Positions 54,739-64,000 of a stretch of DNA of 64,000 bases are shown one piece after another; position 1 is the first letter of the stretch, and each line of letters begins with the position of its first letter. Made by a program: the position numbers and the translations under genes. Under the pieces are notes generated by a model. It was not told the origin of the DNA, searched no databases, and was given only the letters and a program-made list of their open reading frames with translations. Source of the DNA: Chrysemys picta bellii (lineage: Eukaryota > Chordata > Testudines > Emydidae); the NCBI RefSeq assembly GCF_011386835.1, contig NC_088804.1:36257549-36321548 (forward strand), given 5' to 3'.

Positions 54739-56729
54739 AGCTAGTCCATGCATAAGTCTTTAAATGTTAACACAAACAAGAAGCACATCAGGATATTATT
54801 TACCAGTAGAAAGTGTCAGAGAAACCACATAACACCGGAAATAGCTTTCACAGGGATTTCCAAAAACTGTCAGGTGACAAACCCACAGCAAAATCCTCAA
54901 ACTGTAAAGAATTCAGCTAGCACATCTCTCTATAACAAAGGACTCCCTGCCTGGAAATTTCTGAACAATACAAATGTAATTGTACTTCTCTGGTATATCT
55001 TATTCAGTATTTTTCTTTTGTCTTCACCCCTCCCCCCAATGTGTTTAATTTTTTGCATGTATCATATTCTTCCCCCCATGACACAAAGCTGCAATTCCCT
55101 TCAACTTGCAGATTCTGTAATTAGCTGCATGGTATATCCACTGTCTAACCTGGAACACTGCTAGCGACACTGGAGAATGTAGGGCTTTGACTTTAACATG
55201 CTCCAGATAGTTGTTGCTCACCATTGTTTCAATTTAGCATGCATGGCCCACTGTTTCTCTAGGGATGGTGTTAAATAAAAAAAAACAACCTTGCAGGAAA
55301 TCCTGGACCTGGTGAAAGGCAAAAATTCAGGGGGGCTGGGATTTCACATTGTTATGACAAGAAAAACTGCAGTGTAACGTTAAATATGTTCTAATCACGG
55401 TGGCTAATTACAAAGAATATATTGCAATTAAAACAAATCAGTGAGGTGCACTGCAAATAAAATACAACAAAAGAGTCATTAGGAAACAGACAGCTGTCCT
55501 CTTGACAGTCTGATATTTTAGCATATGACACAGGAAATGCTGCTCCCCTGAGTTTAACAGGCTGGAGATTAGGCCCAAATTTCTCAACTGAAAAACAAAC
55601 CAAGAAAAATGGCATTACAATAACTATAAAAGTGCCTGCCTTTCTCATGCATTCAGATAGCGAGCTGCATGCCCCAGCTGCATGAAACACGCTAGTTTCA
55701 CTCTGAAGCAACGTCATTGGTTTCACTCTTTAAAAAAAAAAATCAACTTGTCATCATGTCATCTGGTCCCATTGTCATAAATCCTAATGTGATCATAATT
55801 GAAAGCACATAAATATACACTTCATGACATGATTCAGTACGGAGCTCATCAGTTTGCTAAAAACTAATACAAAAATGATCATGTCAATGATTATAATGGA
55901 CAAACCCACAGCTAGATGAGTAGCTATGAAATATACATAAGGGTTTTTTTTTAATAGTTGCTTGCTAATAAAGTGCTCATGGCCACATCTTCTTGGTCTC
56001 TACTGCATTGATAATCATAACCCTGACTAGCAGGCTTGTATCATTTCCCTTGCATCGTGTAGCTACAACGCCAAAGTTAATGTCATGCAAATAGGCCTGC
56101 TACAGTAAAAGTCTAATAAATGAACTTTGCTTTTCCGTGAAGCTAGAGTGTGGGAATTGAAGACTCCAAAAGAAATAGGATTCTCTGAAATTCATTCCTG
56201 AGGTGTCACAGACTCTTTTGGACATTTATCCTGGCAAACAACTTGCTGCATAGCTATGTTTAAACATAAGTAACTCTTCCATTGCTAAACTTTATTCTTT
56301 GAATAATATCATGCTTAATAATACTCACATCCACAAACATGGAGATCTCTTCCCTTTACTCTTTAAAATCCTTCTAAAAGAGCCATCCGCGTTAGTGAGT
56401 TACAAGCTAGAAAAATTCACTTTTTCTTCAAGAAAAACCAATACAGTTATCGAGCTAGATTAGGACAGAAATGCATTTGAAATAGAAAATAAAAAACCTT
56501 GTCCTTTGCCCCACTCTAACTTGAAAACTATCAGTTCAGTGTGTATCAACTTTTCTTTAAAAATAAAATTCTTTTTCAAGTTATGACCTTCTGTGCTGTA
56601 CTTTAGCTCAGAGTGAAGTTTTATGGCCCTTGGAAATAAGAGGTTTATGATAGAAATATTGACATAGCGTTAGCTTGAATGTACCCCTGCTGTTTTGTGA
56701 CTAATTCCCCATGAGATGTTATTATTATT
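54739..56729. other. Unassigned sequence
   Basis: About 2 kb of A/T-rich DNA without recognisable genes or repeats. Confidence 0.45.
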
Positions 56730-57056
56730 AGAGTGGGTCAGGGATTTTTTGATGAAATGTTTTTTTTCATAGGAAAAAGTCTATCTATTTAAACTTAAAC
56801 TTTTAGCAGGAAAGGGTTGCTTTCAGTGAACTTTTCATTATGCAAATACTTCTGAATAAAAAGTGTTGACATTGTCAATACATTTTGTTTAGACCTTTTA
56901 GAAACAAAAAGCTCCAGTTTTCCAGTTCAAAATGGCTTTCACCCCCAATTTTCAGTTCAGAAAAATGATCTCTTTGTCCCAGTGAGAGATGGGGAAAATT
57001 TTCAAAATCTCAAAAATGTGCGCTGGACAGGAAAACCATTTCCCATCCAGCTGTAA
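56730..57056. repeat. A/T-rich 'ttttca/tgaaaa' interspersed repeat, copy 5
   Basis: Contains gatgaaatgttttttttcat, caaaatggctttcacccc and aattttcagttcagaaaaat, ending catccagctgtaag, the mirror of the agagctggg start seen at 37.24 kb. Confidence 0.5.
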
Positions 57057-57484
57057 GTATTATGAATGGGCAGTTGTGAGGAAAATCTCTCAAGAGCCTT
57101 TCATATATATATATATAATCAATATTGGGGGCAATTGACCAAGGATGGAATTATTTTGTATCAACTCTTCCCATATTTTTTGGACAGAGATACATACAGA
57201 CCAAATCGGTCAAAGAGTTGAGACAACAAATTAAAATCCTGATCTCTTTACTTGTTTTCCAGGTCTTATAGTGCCTGGAAAACAAGTGTATCCTCAATAG
57301 AAAAGTGTTTACAGTGCATCTGGATGTTTACTATAAGATTTAAAATACTGTCATTTTTGGACCTTGCTGTACAGGAGATGCTTACTGGGTTCAAACAATT
57401 CTCACACTTCTTTTGTTCCCCTATATTGGTTGGTCAAATTAGACGGTATACTATGGATTTGCTATTCAAAAACAGTTTTCCTTT
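57057..57484. other. Unassigned sequence with a short (AT)n run
   Basis: A short AT dinucleotide run lies near 57102-57117. No gene recognised. Confidence 0.45.
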
Positions 57485-57893
57485 ACATAGGAGCTGCCGT
57501 AGTGGGTCAGACCAGTGGTCCATCTAGCCCAGTATCCTGTCTCTGACAGTGGCCAGGACCAGAGCTTCAGGGAGAATGTATAGAACAGGGTAATTCTGAG
57601 GGATTCACCCTGTCTTCCACTCCTGGTTTCTGGTATTCAGAGCTTTAGGGTCTCGCCAAGCATGGGGTTGCCATCTTGGCTAATAGCCATTGATGCAGCT
57701 GTCCTCCATGAAAGTATCTAGTTCTTTTTTAAACCCATTTGTACCTTTGGCCATCACAACATCCCATGGCTATGTGTTCCACAGGTTAATTGAGTGCTGT
57801 GTGGAAAAAGTACTTTCTCTTGTTTGTATTAAACCTGCTGCCTGTTAATTCCATTGGGAGACTGCTTTTAATTTTGTGTTGTGGGAAAGGATA
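57485..57893 (-). mobile_element. 5'-truncated CR1 LINE, minus orientation
   Basis: The plus strand reads agtgggtcagaccagtggtc, catctagcccagtatcctg, ctaatagccattgatgcag and gtgttccacaggttaattg. This parallels the 3' UTR and ORF2 end of the intact CR1 (gggtcagaccaaaggtcc, taatagccattgatgg, gcgttccagaggttgac). It ends exactly where an LTR begins at 57894. Confidence 0.88.
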
Positions 57894-58868
57894 TGTGACC
57901 GGGTCCCTGGATGGATCACATGGAAAATGCCATACTCAGGGCAAACTGCAAGAAATAGCACAGAAAGTCCCCCAAACTGGGGGTTTAATCTATAATTAGA
58001 CTCACCAAGGCAGTAACGAAAGAGCTTCTGCAGTACCACACTGGTGAACCAGAAGCCAAACACAGTCCTCTTTAGGCATCCCAGCCCTTGGCTCCCATCC
58101 AGACAAACAGGTCTAATATAGTGAGAGGTTACTGAAAACCCATTTCACTATGTGTGAGGTTCTTACTAATCCCAAAGGATTAGACATGTACCCTCAGATC
58201 AATATGTATCTCAGATCATACCCAAATACCACTCTGTCAGCCAATCCTTAGTAAACTAACTAAAGATTTATTAATAAAAAAGAAGAGAGTTATAAATGGT
58301 TAATAGATCATATACATACAAATGATTGCTAAGTCTTTATATCAGGTTTGTAGCAATGGTGGAATAGACTGCTGGTTTTCAAAAGTTTCTGTGGTAACTT
58401 CCAAATGATTGGAAGGTCCTCAGTCCATCTTTCAAGATGCTCCTTTTAGTTGTAAATCCACAGTCCAGAGAATTAGAGCAGGAAAGAGGCAAAATGGAGA
58501 TAGCTCAGGTGTCTTTTTAGACCCTCTGCCACATGCATGGAAAATTACTGGCCCAAGATGGAGTCCAGGGTCACATGAGCATGGAAAGTTACTGGTAAAA
58601 GATGGAGTCTTAGGTCACATGTCCTCATCACATGTCCTTACATCATTTACTGAATCACAAGGGTGGCCATTGGCTCCTTGCTGTCTAAGGCATCCACAGG
58701 AAAAGCTATCTGGGTGGGATGAGTTTCTTCTATGGCCCATTGTGACAGTGTCCTTAACAGGCCATCAACACAGAGCCATCTATCCCTGATGTAAATGGGG
58801 GTTTCACCCAGGAACAAAACACATGTTTGAGGTACTTTAGATACAAAGACGATACGTGGATTTAACCA
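57894..58868 (-). mobile_element. Solo LTR, family L, copy A, with perfect 5-bp duplication
   Basis: The plus-strand limits are tgtgaccgggtc on the left and gatttaacca on the right. On the minus strand this gives TG...CA termini (TGGTTAAATC to CCGGTCACA). The target duplication ggata is perfect at 57889-57893 and 58869-58873. The minus-strand poly(A) signal is at 58267-58272. Length is 975 bp. A second copy begins at 62800 and shares long blocks such as gggcaaactgcaa, gcagtaac, agccaaa and cttggctccca. No internal genes. Confidence 0.82.
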
Positions 58869-58873
58869 GGATA

Positions 58874-59308
58874 ATAATAATACTTGATAGACTGTAACTT
58901 TTCCATTGACACCTTACATGATGCACTTTGTCCAAAATGTATGGTAATTGGGTAACAGCAGTTTTTTATATATATAGCACAGGGTAAATAATGCTTCTTG
59001 TGCATATACAACTTCCTACATGCAAATATAACCTTTTCAAGTCCTAAGACTTGCATGGACAGAATCTATCCACTCTACATCCAGGTGCTAGTGCTTGAAA
59101 AGTGCAAATACAGCTTTCTCCATGCACAGAACTGTGCCTGTACAAAAGGAAGCTGGGTTGTGTTCCTATTGGGAACTAGCTGTAGGAGCCGGATTTTCAG
59201 AGGTGCTAAGCATCTGCAGCCTCCACTAGCACCAGGTAGAATTCTGCATGCTCAGCTCTTCTGAAAATTACATTCTGTGTAGGTGTGTGAATCTTTAAAA
59301 TAGGACAG
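58874..59308. other. Unassigned sequence
   Basis: No gene recognised. A short ATA run lies at 58871-58882. Confidence 0.45.
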
Positions 59309-59850
59309 TGTCAGGCTCTGGGTTGTAGGCAGTCAGGCCTGGTGGCTGGAGTCAGCCATGTAGTCAGAACTGAACTGAAGTCAGAGCTGAAACCAATGTC
59401 CAGCAGACAGGTTGGGGGTCAGAACTGAGGTCAGCATCCACAGACAAGCCAAATCAGGACTGGAGTCAGGTCGAAGCCAAAATGGAGTCAGTCCAAGGGT
59501 CTGGGGGTCACAAGAAGGCTTCAGCGCTGGAGCAAGGTCGGAGTAGGGTACGAACAAGGCTGAAGCAGGTTGGAAGAGGGCTCGGCAAGGCTGGGGCAGG
59601 AACAGGAACTGGATCATGGGACTGGCTGGAAGCCTAGGGAGTCTGTAACACTGCAAGGCAGCAGAAGAGTTCCTGGCCGGATAGCACTGTTGCATAGATT
59701 AGCTTGCAGCTCTTGTGAGATCAGTGAAATACCTGTGCTTGGGAATCATCTGGCCCTAGGCCTTGCCCCGTGATAGGCTGCTGCAGCATGCCTGAGAGCT
59801 AAGTCACTGCAGACTGTGGTTACAGGGTGAGTCAGTACACTTATCGAAGT
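59309..59850. mobile_element. LTR-like repeat related to the one at 42.5 kb
   Basis: Starts tgtcaggctctggg, like the TGTCAGG terminus at 42538, and is built of similar words (gagtcagg, cagaactgaggtcag, gaacaggaactgg). I could not find the matching CCTGACA end or a duplication, so it may be truncated. Frames in this purine-rich DNA are not coding. Confidence 0.4.
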
Positions 59851-60560
59851 TCTGGAGATGAGCGAGCTGCCGGTTTGCCTCACACAAAGTAAGGAACATC
59901 CGAATGTAGTCATCAAAGGACAGGTTGTGTGCGTGGGTTAGATATGCTCTATGTAAGGCTCTGAAAATTCCCTTCTAGGTCTCTGAATAGAGATTGTCCA
60001 TCTAAGTGTGCGTGACCCACCCCCAAAGTAAGGCCCGTAGCACAAATGGAAAGATATAAATGTGCAACTTCTCCCAGAATTTCTGTTGCTAAGGAAACCA
60101 GGTTGCTTGCACAATGGCTGCCTTGTTTGGATTCTTGGTCTCTTTCTCCGCCTCTCAAGGAAAAAAAGAAAACTATAAAACAACTAAAATAGTCATATAC
60201 CTTTGTTATTGAGAAGTGAAAAGATCAACAGGCAGCGGGTTACAACTCTAATGTTCCACTGTGACTTGGGGAACATGGCTGTGGCCAGATTCTCTTTTTC
60301 TGCCCCTTCAGAGTGCATCCTGGAGAGAATTATAACTTCCTTCACATGTGAAGAGCTAAGGGGCATAATAGGAGAGTTGCAAATAGAAAGAGTAATAGAT
60401 GCTTTAATTCAGGCCTGACCCAAAACCTGCTGAAGTCAATGGCAATTTTTCAATGGACTTCACTGGGCTGTGGATCTGGCGTCTCTTGGTGTGTCTTCTT
60501 TCTTTGGGCTACAGAGGTAACATACATAGAACCAGGGAAATGGAAAACACCTGTTAGTTC
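59851..60560. other. Unassigned sequence with one short palindrome
   Basis: Contains the 'aggcctgacc ... ggatctggc' palindrome at 60410-60481. Otherwise nothing recognised. Confidence 0.45.
60410..60481. repeat. Short palindromic repeat ('gacttcaatggg' family)
   Basis: Core tgaagtcaatggcaattt and caatggacttcactggg between caggcctgaccc and ggatctggcg ends. Resembles 53624-53694. Confidence 0.55.
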
Positions 60561-60568
60561 ATCTAGTC

Positions 60569-60902
60569 CAGGGGTCGGCAACGTTTGGCACGCGGCTCGC
60601 CAGGGTAAGCACGCTAGCGGGCCGGGCCAGTTTATTTACCTGCTGACGTGGCAGGTTCAGCCAATCGCGGCCCCCACTGGCCGCGGTTCACCGTCCCGGG
60701 CCAATGGGGGCAGCGGGAAGCCGCGGCCAGCACATCCCTCGCCCACGCCGCTTCCCGCCGCCGCCATTGGCCCGGGACGGCGAACCACAGCCAGCGGGGG
60801 CCGCGATCGGCTGAACCTGCCGTGTCAGCAGGTAAATAAACTGGTCCGGCCCACTAGGGTGCTTACCCTGGCGAGCCATGTGCCAAACGTTGCCGACCCC
60901 TG
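60569..60902 (-). mobile_element. Palindromic hAT element, family P, copy 4 (opposite orientation)
   Basis: 334 bp with caggggtcggcaacgtttgg ends and the perfect 8-bp duplication atctagtc (60561-60568, 60903-60910). The asymmetric centre reads ccgcggccagcacatccctc, the inverse of copies 1-3, so it inserted the other way round. The long open frames on both strands (for example 60439-60903) start outside the element and are chance. Confidence 0.92.
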
Positions 60903-60910
60903 ATCTAGTC

Positions 60911-61450
60911 CATCCCCTCGGAAGTGTGGGGCTGTTCTGTAGAACACTCAGTAAATGTGCAACGGTAGCATTGATACTTCAGGCTTCCATGTCAAGTACT
61001 CCACGCTGGCTGCCTATCCCTGCATTTGTGATGAGCTGCAGGGCTCCACGCCTCTGCCACCGCTCTCCTCTCCCATTCAGTTAGGCCATCTTGCACTTGC
61101 AGTGGTGTCTGTCCTGCTCCATATCCCAGTTTCACAGAATGGCAGGGCATGGACATTGGCTGATATGTGGGGCACAGTTTTGGGGTAACTGCACCTATAT
61201 CCCCTTCCCCACCTCCAGGGTCCATCCCAGGAGTGCCCAATCAGGTTTCAGGTCTCCACCCATCACACATCTTTGGGCAGGAGCCCTTATCCTACTCCCT
61301 CCGACCGGGAGATTTTAAGGCTGTACAGCTCCCTGACTTACACTGTGATATTCCCAGGAAGCCTGTCTGCCGAAAGGCTTGCACTGCTTTCTCTCCACGG
61401 GCTATGAACAGTGCATGGCCAGCAGTTACAAGGTTACACACAGCTCTTTC
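60911..61450. other. Unassigned sequence
   Basis: No gene or repeat recognised. Confidence 0.45.
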
Positions 61451-61743
61451 TAAGGGCTGGTCTACACTGGGAGGGGGGATCGATCTAAGATACGCAACTT
61501 CACCTACGCGAATAGCGTAGTATCTTAGTCGAAGTATCTTAGTTTGACTTACCTGGCCGTTCTCATGGCGGCAAGTCGACCACCGTGGCTCCCCCATCTA
61601 CTCTGCTTACTCCTCCTGCCGAGGTGGACTACGGGCATCGATTCGGGGATCGATTTATCGCATCTAGATGAGACACGATAAATTGATCCCTGATAGATCG
61701 ATTACTACCTGCTAATCCGGCGGGTAGTGTAGACGTGGCCTAA
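61451..61743. mobile_element. PIF/Harbinger-like MITE with TAA duplication
   Basis: The left end is gggctggtctacactggg; the right end, inverted, is ggccacgtctacactacc. Flanked by taa on both sides. A strong internal hairpin joins gggatcgatttatcgc to acgataaattgatccc (about 61646-61690), comparable to the hairpin at 16108-16146. The element is non-coding and about 290 bp. Confidence 0.75.
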
Positions 61744-62799
61744 GTTTTCACAGTGAACTTGAAACTTGGCCCTCCCACTCCTTCCGGTTTCTAGACAGGT
61801 CGACCTCCTGTGCTTTTGTCTGCTCCTTGTTGTTGGGCTCCTGTCTCAGATGTCAGCCAGCTGACTTTTCTTAAGCTGTTTATAACTGATTTCCCCTCCC
61901 CCCTCTCTTTTCACTGTCCCTTTCCTGAAACTGCTACGAGACTTTTCTCTTTGCTTTCTCCTTCTCCTGTACTCGGTTTCAGGGCTGTTGGCACTTTATT
62001 GACAATTCTACTGCCCTAGATCCCACACACACTACCTAGAAACTAGATGGGAGGTAGGCATGGGAGGACCAGGTCTCATCCCCATAGATTTTGGAGTGGC
62101 TGGGGGTATGTGAGCGCTCTGCCTACAGACACAGGTGCTGGCCGTACAGGTGCTGCTGCACCCCCTGGCTTGAAGCAGTTTTCATTATATCCAGGATTTA
62201 CAGTTTGGTTCAATGGCTCTCAGCACCCCCACTATACAAATTGCCCCTGCCTCCAGATCCGCCCCCTAGGTTCTAAAGAGAGAGAACAAGCGGGATGGCT
62301 ATCCAAGGAATAAGCCTGGGTTCCCCTAAGATGTCAGCCAGGCATCCTAGGTACACTCACTTCTTTATGGCACAGATATGATGACAAGATCTTAGCTTTG
62401 CGAGCCATCATTGCTTCCTGAACCCATCCGGAAGCACTTCCCTACAGTATATTCTCAAGTTTTCACTGACACGTGCTATCCAATGGACACTCTCATTTGA
62501 GGCTCTCCATCTCTTCAGGGCTGTCTCTTTGCAGCATTTCTCTTTAAGTTCTGTTTTCTGTGCTTCACCAACATTTCACACATTCAGATTCAGAAGTCTT
62601 GCTCACACCAAGCTTGTGTCTATCCCACAGCCTTCTTCCTAAAGAAAGTCTTCCATTCCTATTGTCAGTGCAGCTCCATGGCCGATAGCAATGATGGGAG
62701 TGCCAGCGTACGGAGAGCCATAGGACTACAGGCATTTTCAGCATCATGTTCTTTAGCCCTGCATAGGGAAGGTCTACGTGACACGATGGTTAAAACACT
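61744..62799. other. Unassigned sequence
   Basis: No gene or repeat recognised. Confidence 0.45.
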
Positions 62800-62984
62800 T
62801 GTGACCGGGGTCACTGGAGGGGCTATTTTGAGAATGCTCAATCAGGGCAAACTGCAAATAATAGGGCAGACGATCCCAAAAACTGGGGGTTTAGTCTATA
62901 ATTAGATTTCACCAAGCCAGTAACCAAACAGCTTCTGTAATACCCGACTGGTTATCAAGAAGCCAAAATACAGTTCCCTTTAAG

Positions 62985-63382
62985 CAGCAGTTCTCAACTC
63001 GCGGCCCACGGGCCACATGCAGCCCAATTAGCACACAGCTGTGACCCACCTCAGCTGTGTGCTAACGGCCACAGGTTCTGGCAGTCATGTGGCAGGGTCG
63101 TGCAGCGAGGTCGTGGTCCAGGGTTGGGCTGCGGGGTTTCAGCTGCTGCCCGGCAGGGTTAGGCTGTGGGGTCCTGGCTGCCACCTGACCTCACACAGCG
63201 GGCTCATGGTCTGGGGTTGTGGCAGGGTCCAGGTTGCCCCCTGCACCCGTTGTGCGGGTCTGGCTCCTGGCCCCACTTTGTGGAGGGGTCTCTGGGCAGA
63301 GCGGTTTATGGGGGGGATTAGGTGGGGGTCCCTGTGGTTCTCAGCCTGCAACCCACAATGATAAACAAGTTGAGAACCATTG
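62985..63382. mobile_element. hAT element inserted into LTR copy B
   Basis: The left end is cagcagttctcaactcgc; the right end, inverted, is caatggttctcaactt. The 8-bp duplication is ctttaagc: intact on the left (62978-62985) and, on the right, reconstituted only when the MITE at 63387-63510 and one copy of its duplication are removed (63515-63522). The interior is GC-rich and non-coding. Confidence 0.85.
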
Positions 63383-63386
63383 CTTT

Positions 63387-63510
63387 TAGGGTGACCAGAC
63401 AGCAAGTGTGAAAAATCGGGATGGGGTTGGGGGCGTAATAGGAACCTATATAAGAAAGAGACCCAAAAATCAGGACTGTCCCTATAAAATCGGGACATCT
63501 GGGCACCCTA
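63387..63510. mobile_element. 124-bp MITE inserted at the edge of the hAT
   Basis: Ends tagggtgaccagac and, inverted, tagggtgcccagatg. Perfect 8-bp duplication attgcttt at 63379-63386 and 63511-63518. The left copy includes the last four bases of the hAT, so this is the youngest layer of the nest. Confidence 0.88.
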
Positions 63511-64000
63511 ATTGCTTTAAGCAATCCACCCTTTGGCTCCCACCCAGACAGCCAAGTCTAATATAGCGAGGGTTACTAAAAACCTTATTTGCCATATATA
63601 AAGTTCTAGCAATCCCAAGAGATTGGCTACATTACCCACCAAGTCAATGAATATTTCAGATCTTACCCAAATACACACTTATAGCCTACAGTTTTAGTTA
63701 CAGCTTAACTAAATCTAAGATTTATTTTAAAAGAAAAGAAAGTTGCTATGGTTAAAAGATCATGATACAGACGGATATCATTAAAGTTCATAGGTCAGCT
63801 GATTTGTAGAAATCCTTTTGGAATCAATTTAAGACCAAAGGGAGTCCACGTGCAGAGTTTCTTCTATGAGAAATTGCAGGGGTTAATCCAGAATAGACCG
63901 GAGACCTCAGTCTTACGGACTTAGACTTTCCCTGTCCAAGCTTAAGCAGATCTGAGATAGCAAGGACCAGGCCTGAAACTTTCTTTATAGGTGTAGTTCA

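Larger units (their letters stand above)
62800..64000 (-). mobile_element. LTR, family L, copy B, interrupted and running off the window
   Basis: Begins tgtgaccggggtcactgg and follows copy A (57894-58868) in order: caatcagggcaaactgcaa, aactgggggtttagtctata, gcttctgtaatac, then cttggctccc-type sequence, cagatcttacccaaatacac and the minus-strand poly(A) signal (tttatt, about 63721). It is split at about 62985 by a hAT and a MITE (ending 63518). After removing those, about 660 bp of the expected 975 bp is present before the window ends. Whether it is a solo LTR or part of a longer provirus cannot be told. Confidence 0.78.

Noticed and set aside
22168..60902. CRISPR-like array from repeated GC-rich units
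   Set aside because: The copies are more than 6 kb apart, flanked by their own target duplications and in different orientations; this is a eukaryotic genome.
60439..60903. 154-codon frame across palindromic hAT copy 4, with similar frames in copies 1 and 2
   Set aside because: The frames arise from the palindrome's GC content and occur on both strands; part of the frame lies in unrelated flank.

Overview
The window looks like a gene-poor, intronic or intergenic stretch of an amniote nuclear genome. A turtle (cryptodire-like) is the best guess. The reasons are CR1 LINEs with turtle-type 3' ends, tRNA-headed SINEs carrying CR1-like tails, a Penelope-like element, several kinds of solo LTR, and many hAT and 'GTCTACA'-ended MITEs. 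I found no host exon, no functional tRNA or rRNA gene, no CRISPR array and no bacterial-style operon. Every open frame longer than about 100 codons is either retrotransposon protein remnant or falls inside GC-rich noncoding repeats. The species assignment is inference; the repeat structures are read from the sequence.

Layout. 1-22 kb is mostly unassigned sequence with scattered MITEs, a palindromic GC-rich element, a G-rich minisatellite (8.4-9.2 kb), old tRNA-SINEs, and a hAT nested inside a MITE (10.65-11.42 kb). 22.2 kb holds the first of four near-identical 334-335 bp palindromic hAT elements; the others are at 32.5, 54.4 and 60.6 kb, and three of the four have perfect 8-bp target duplications. 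23.1-27.7 kb is a nearly full-length minus-strand CR1 LINE. Its ORF1 has a Cys pair, a coiled coil and an SGNH esterase; its ORF2 has an APE endonuclease and a reverse transcriptase. It is killed by a few stops and frameshifts. 29.9-31.6 kb has a SINE next to a truncated Penelope-like element that keeps a Cys-rich linker, a GIY-YIG domain and a decayed hammerhead-like motif. 36-48 kb holds three further hATs, two solo LTRs, a palindromic tRNA-head composite, a MITE with a nested SINE, and a truncated CR1. 49.65-50.68 kb is a 1-kb solo LTR with TATA box and poly(A) signal. 57.5-64 kb has a CR1 tail abutting a 975-bp LTR with a perfect 5-bp duplication, and at the right edge a second copy of that LTR family into which a hAT and then a 124-bp MITE were inserted.

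Nothing here forms a pathway. The biology is the layered history of transposition: autonomous LINE and Penelope copies that could have supplied enzymes, non-autonomous passengers that used such enzymes, and nested insertions whose order can be read from interrupted target-site duplications. No new molecular system stands out. The items most worth checking are the shared CTATAGAG target of three different hAT families, the three-layer nest at 62.8-64 kb, the hammerhead relic in the Penelope 3' end, the head-to-head tRNA-like composite at 40 kb, and an exact 29-bp duplication at 18.97 and 20.56 kb.
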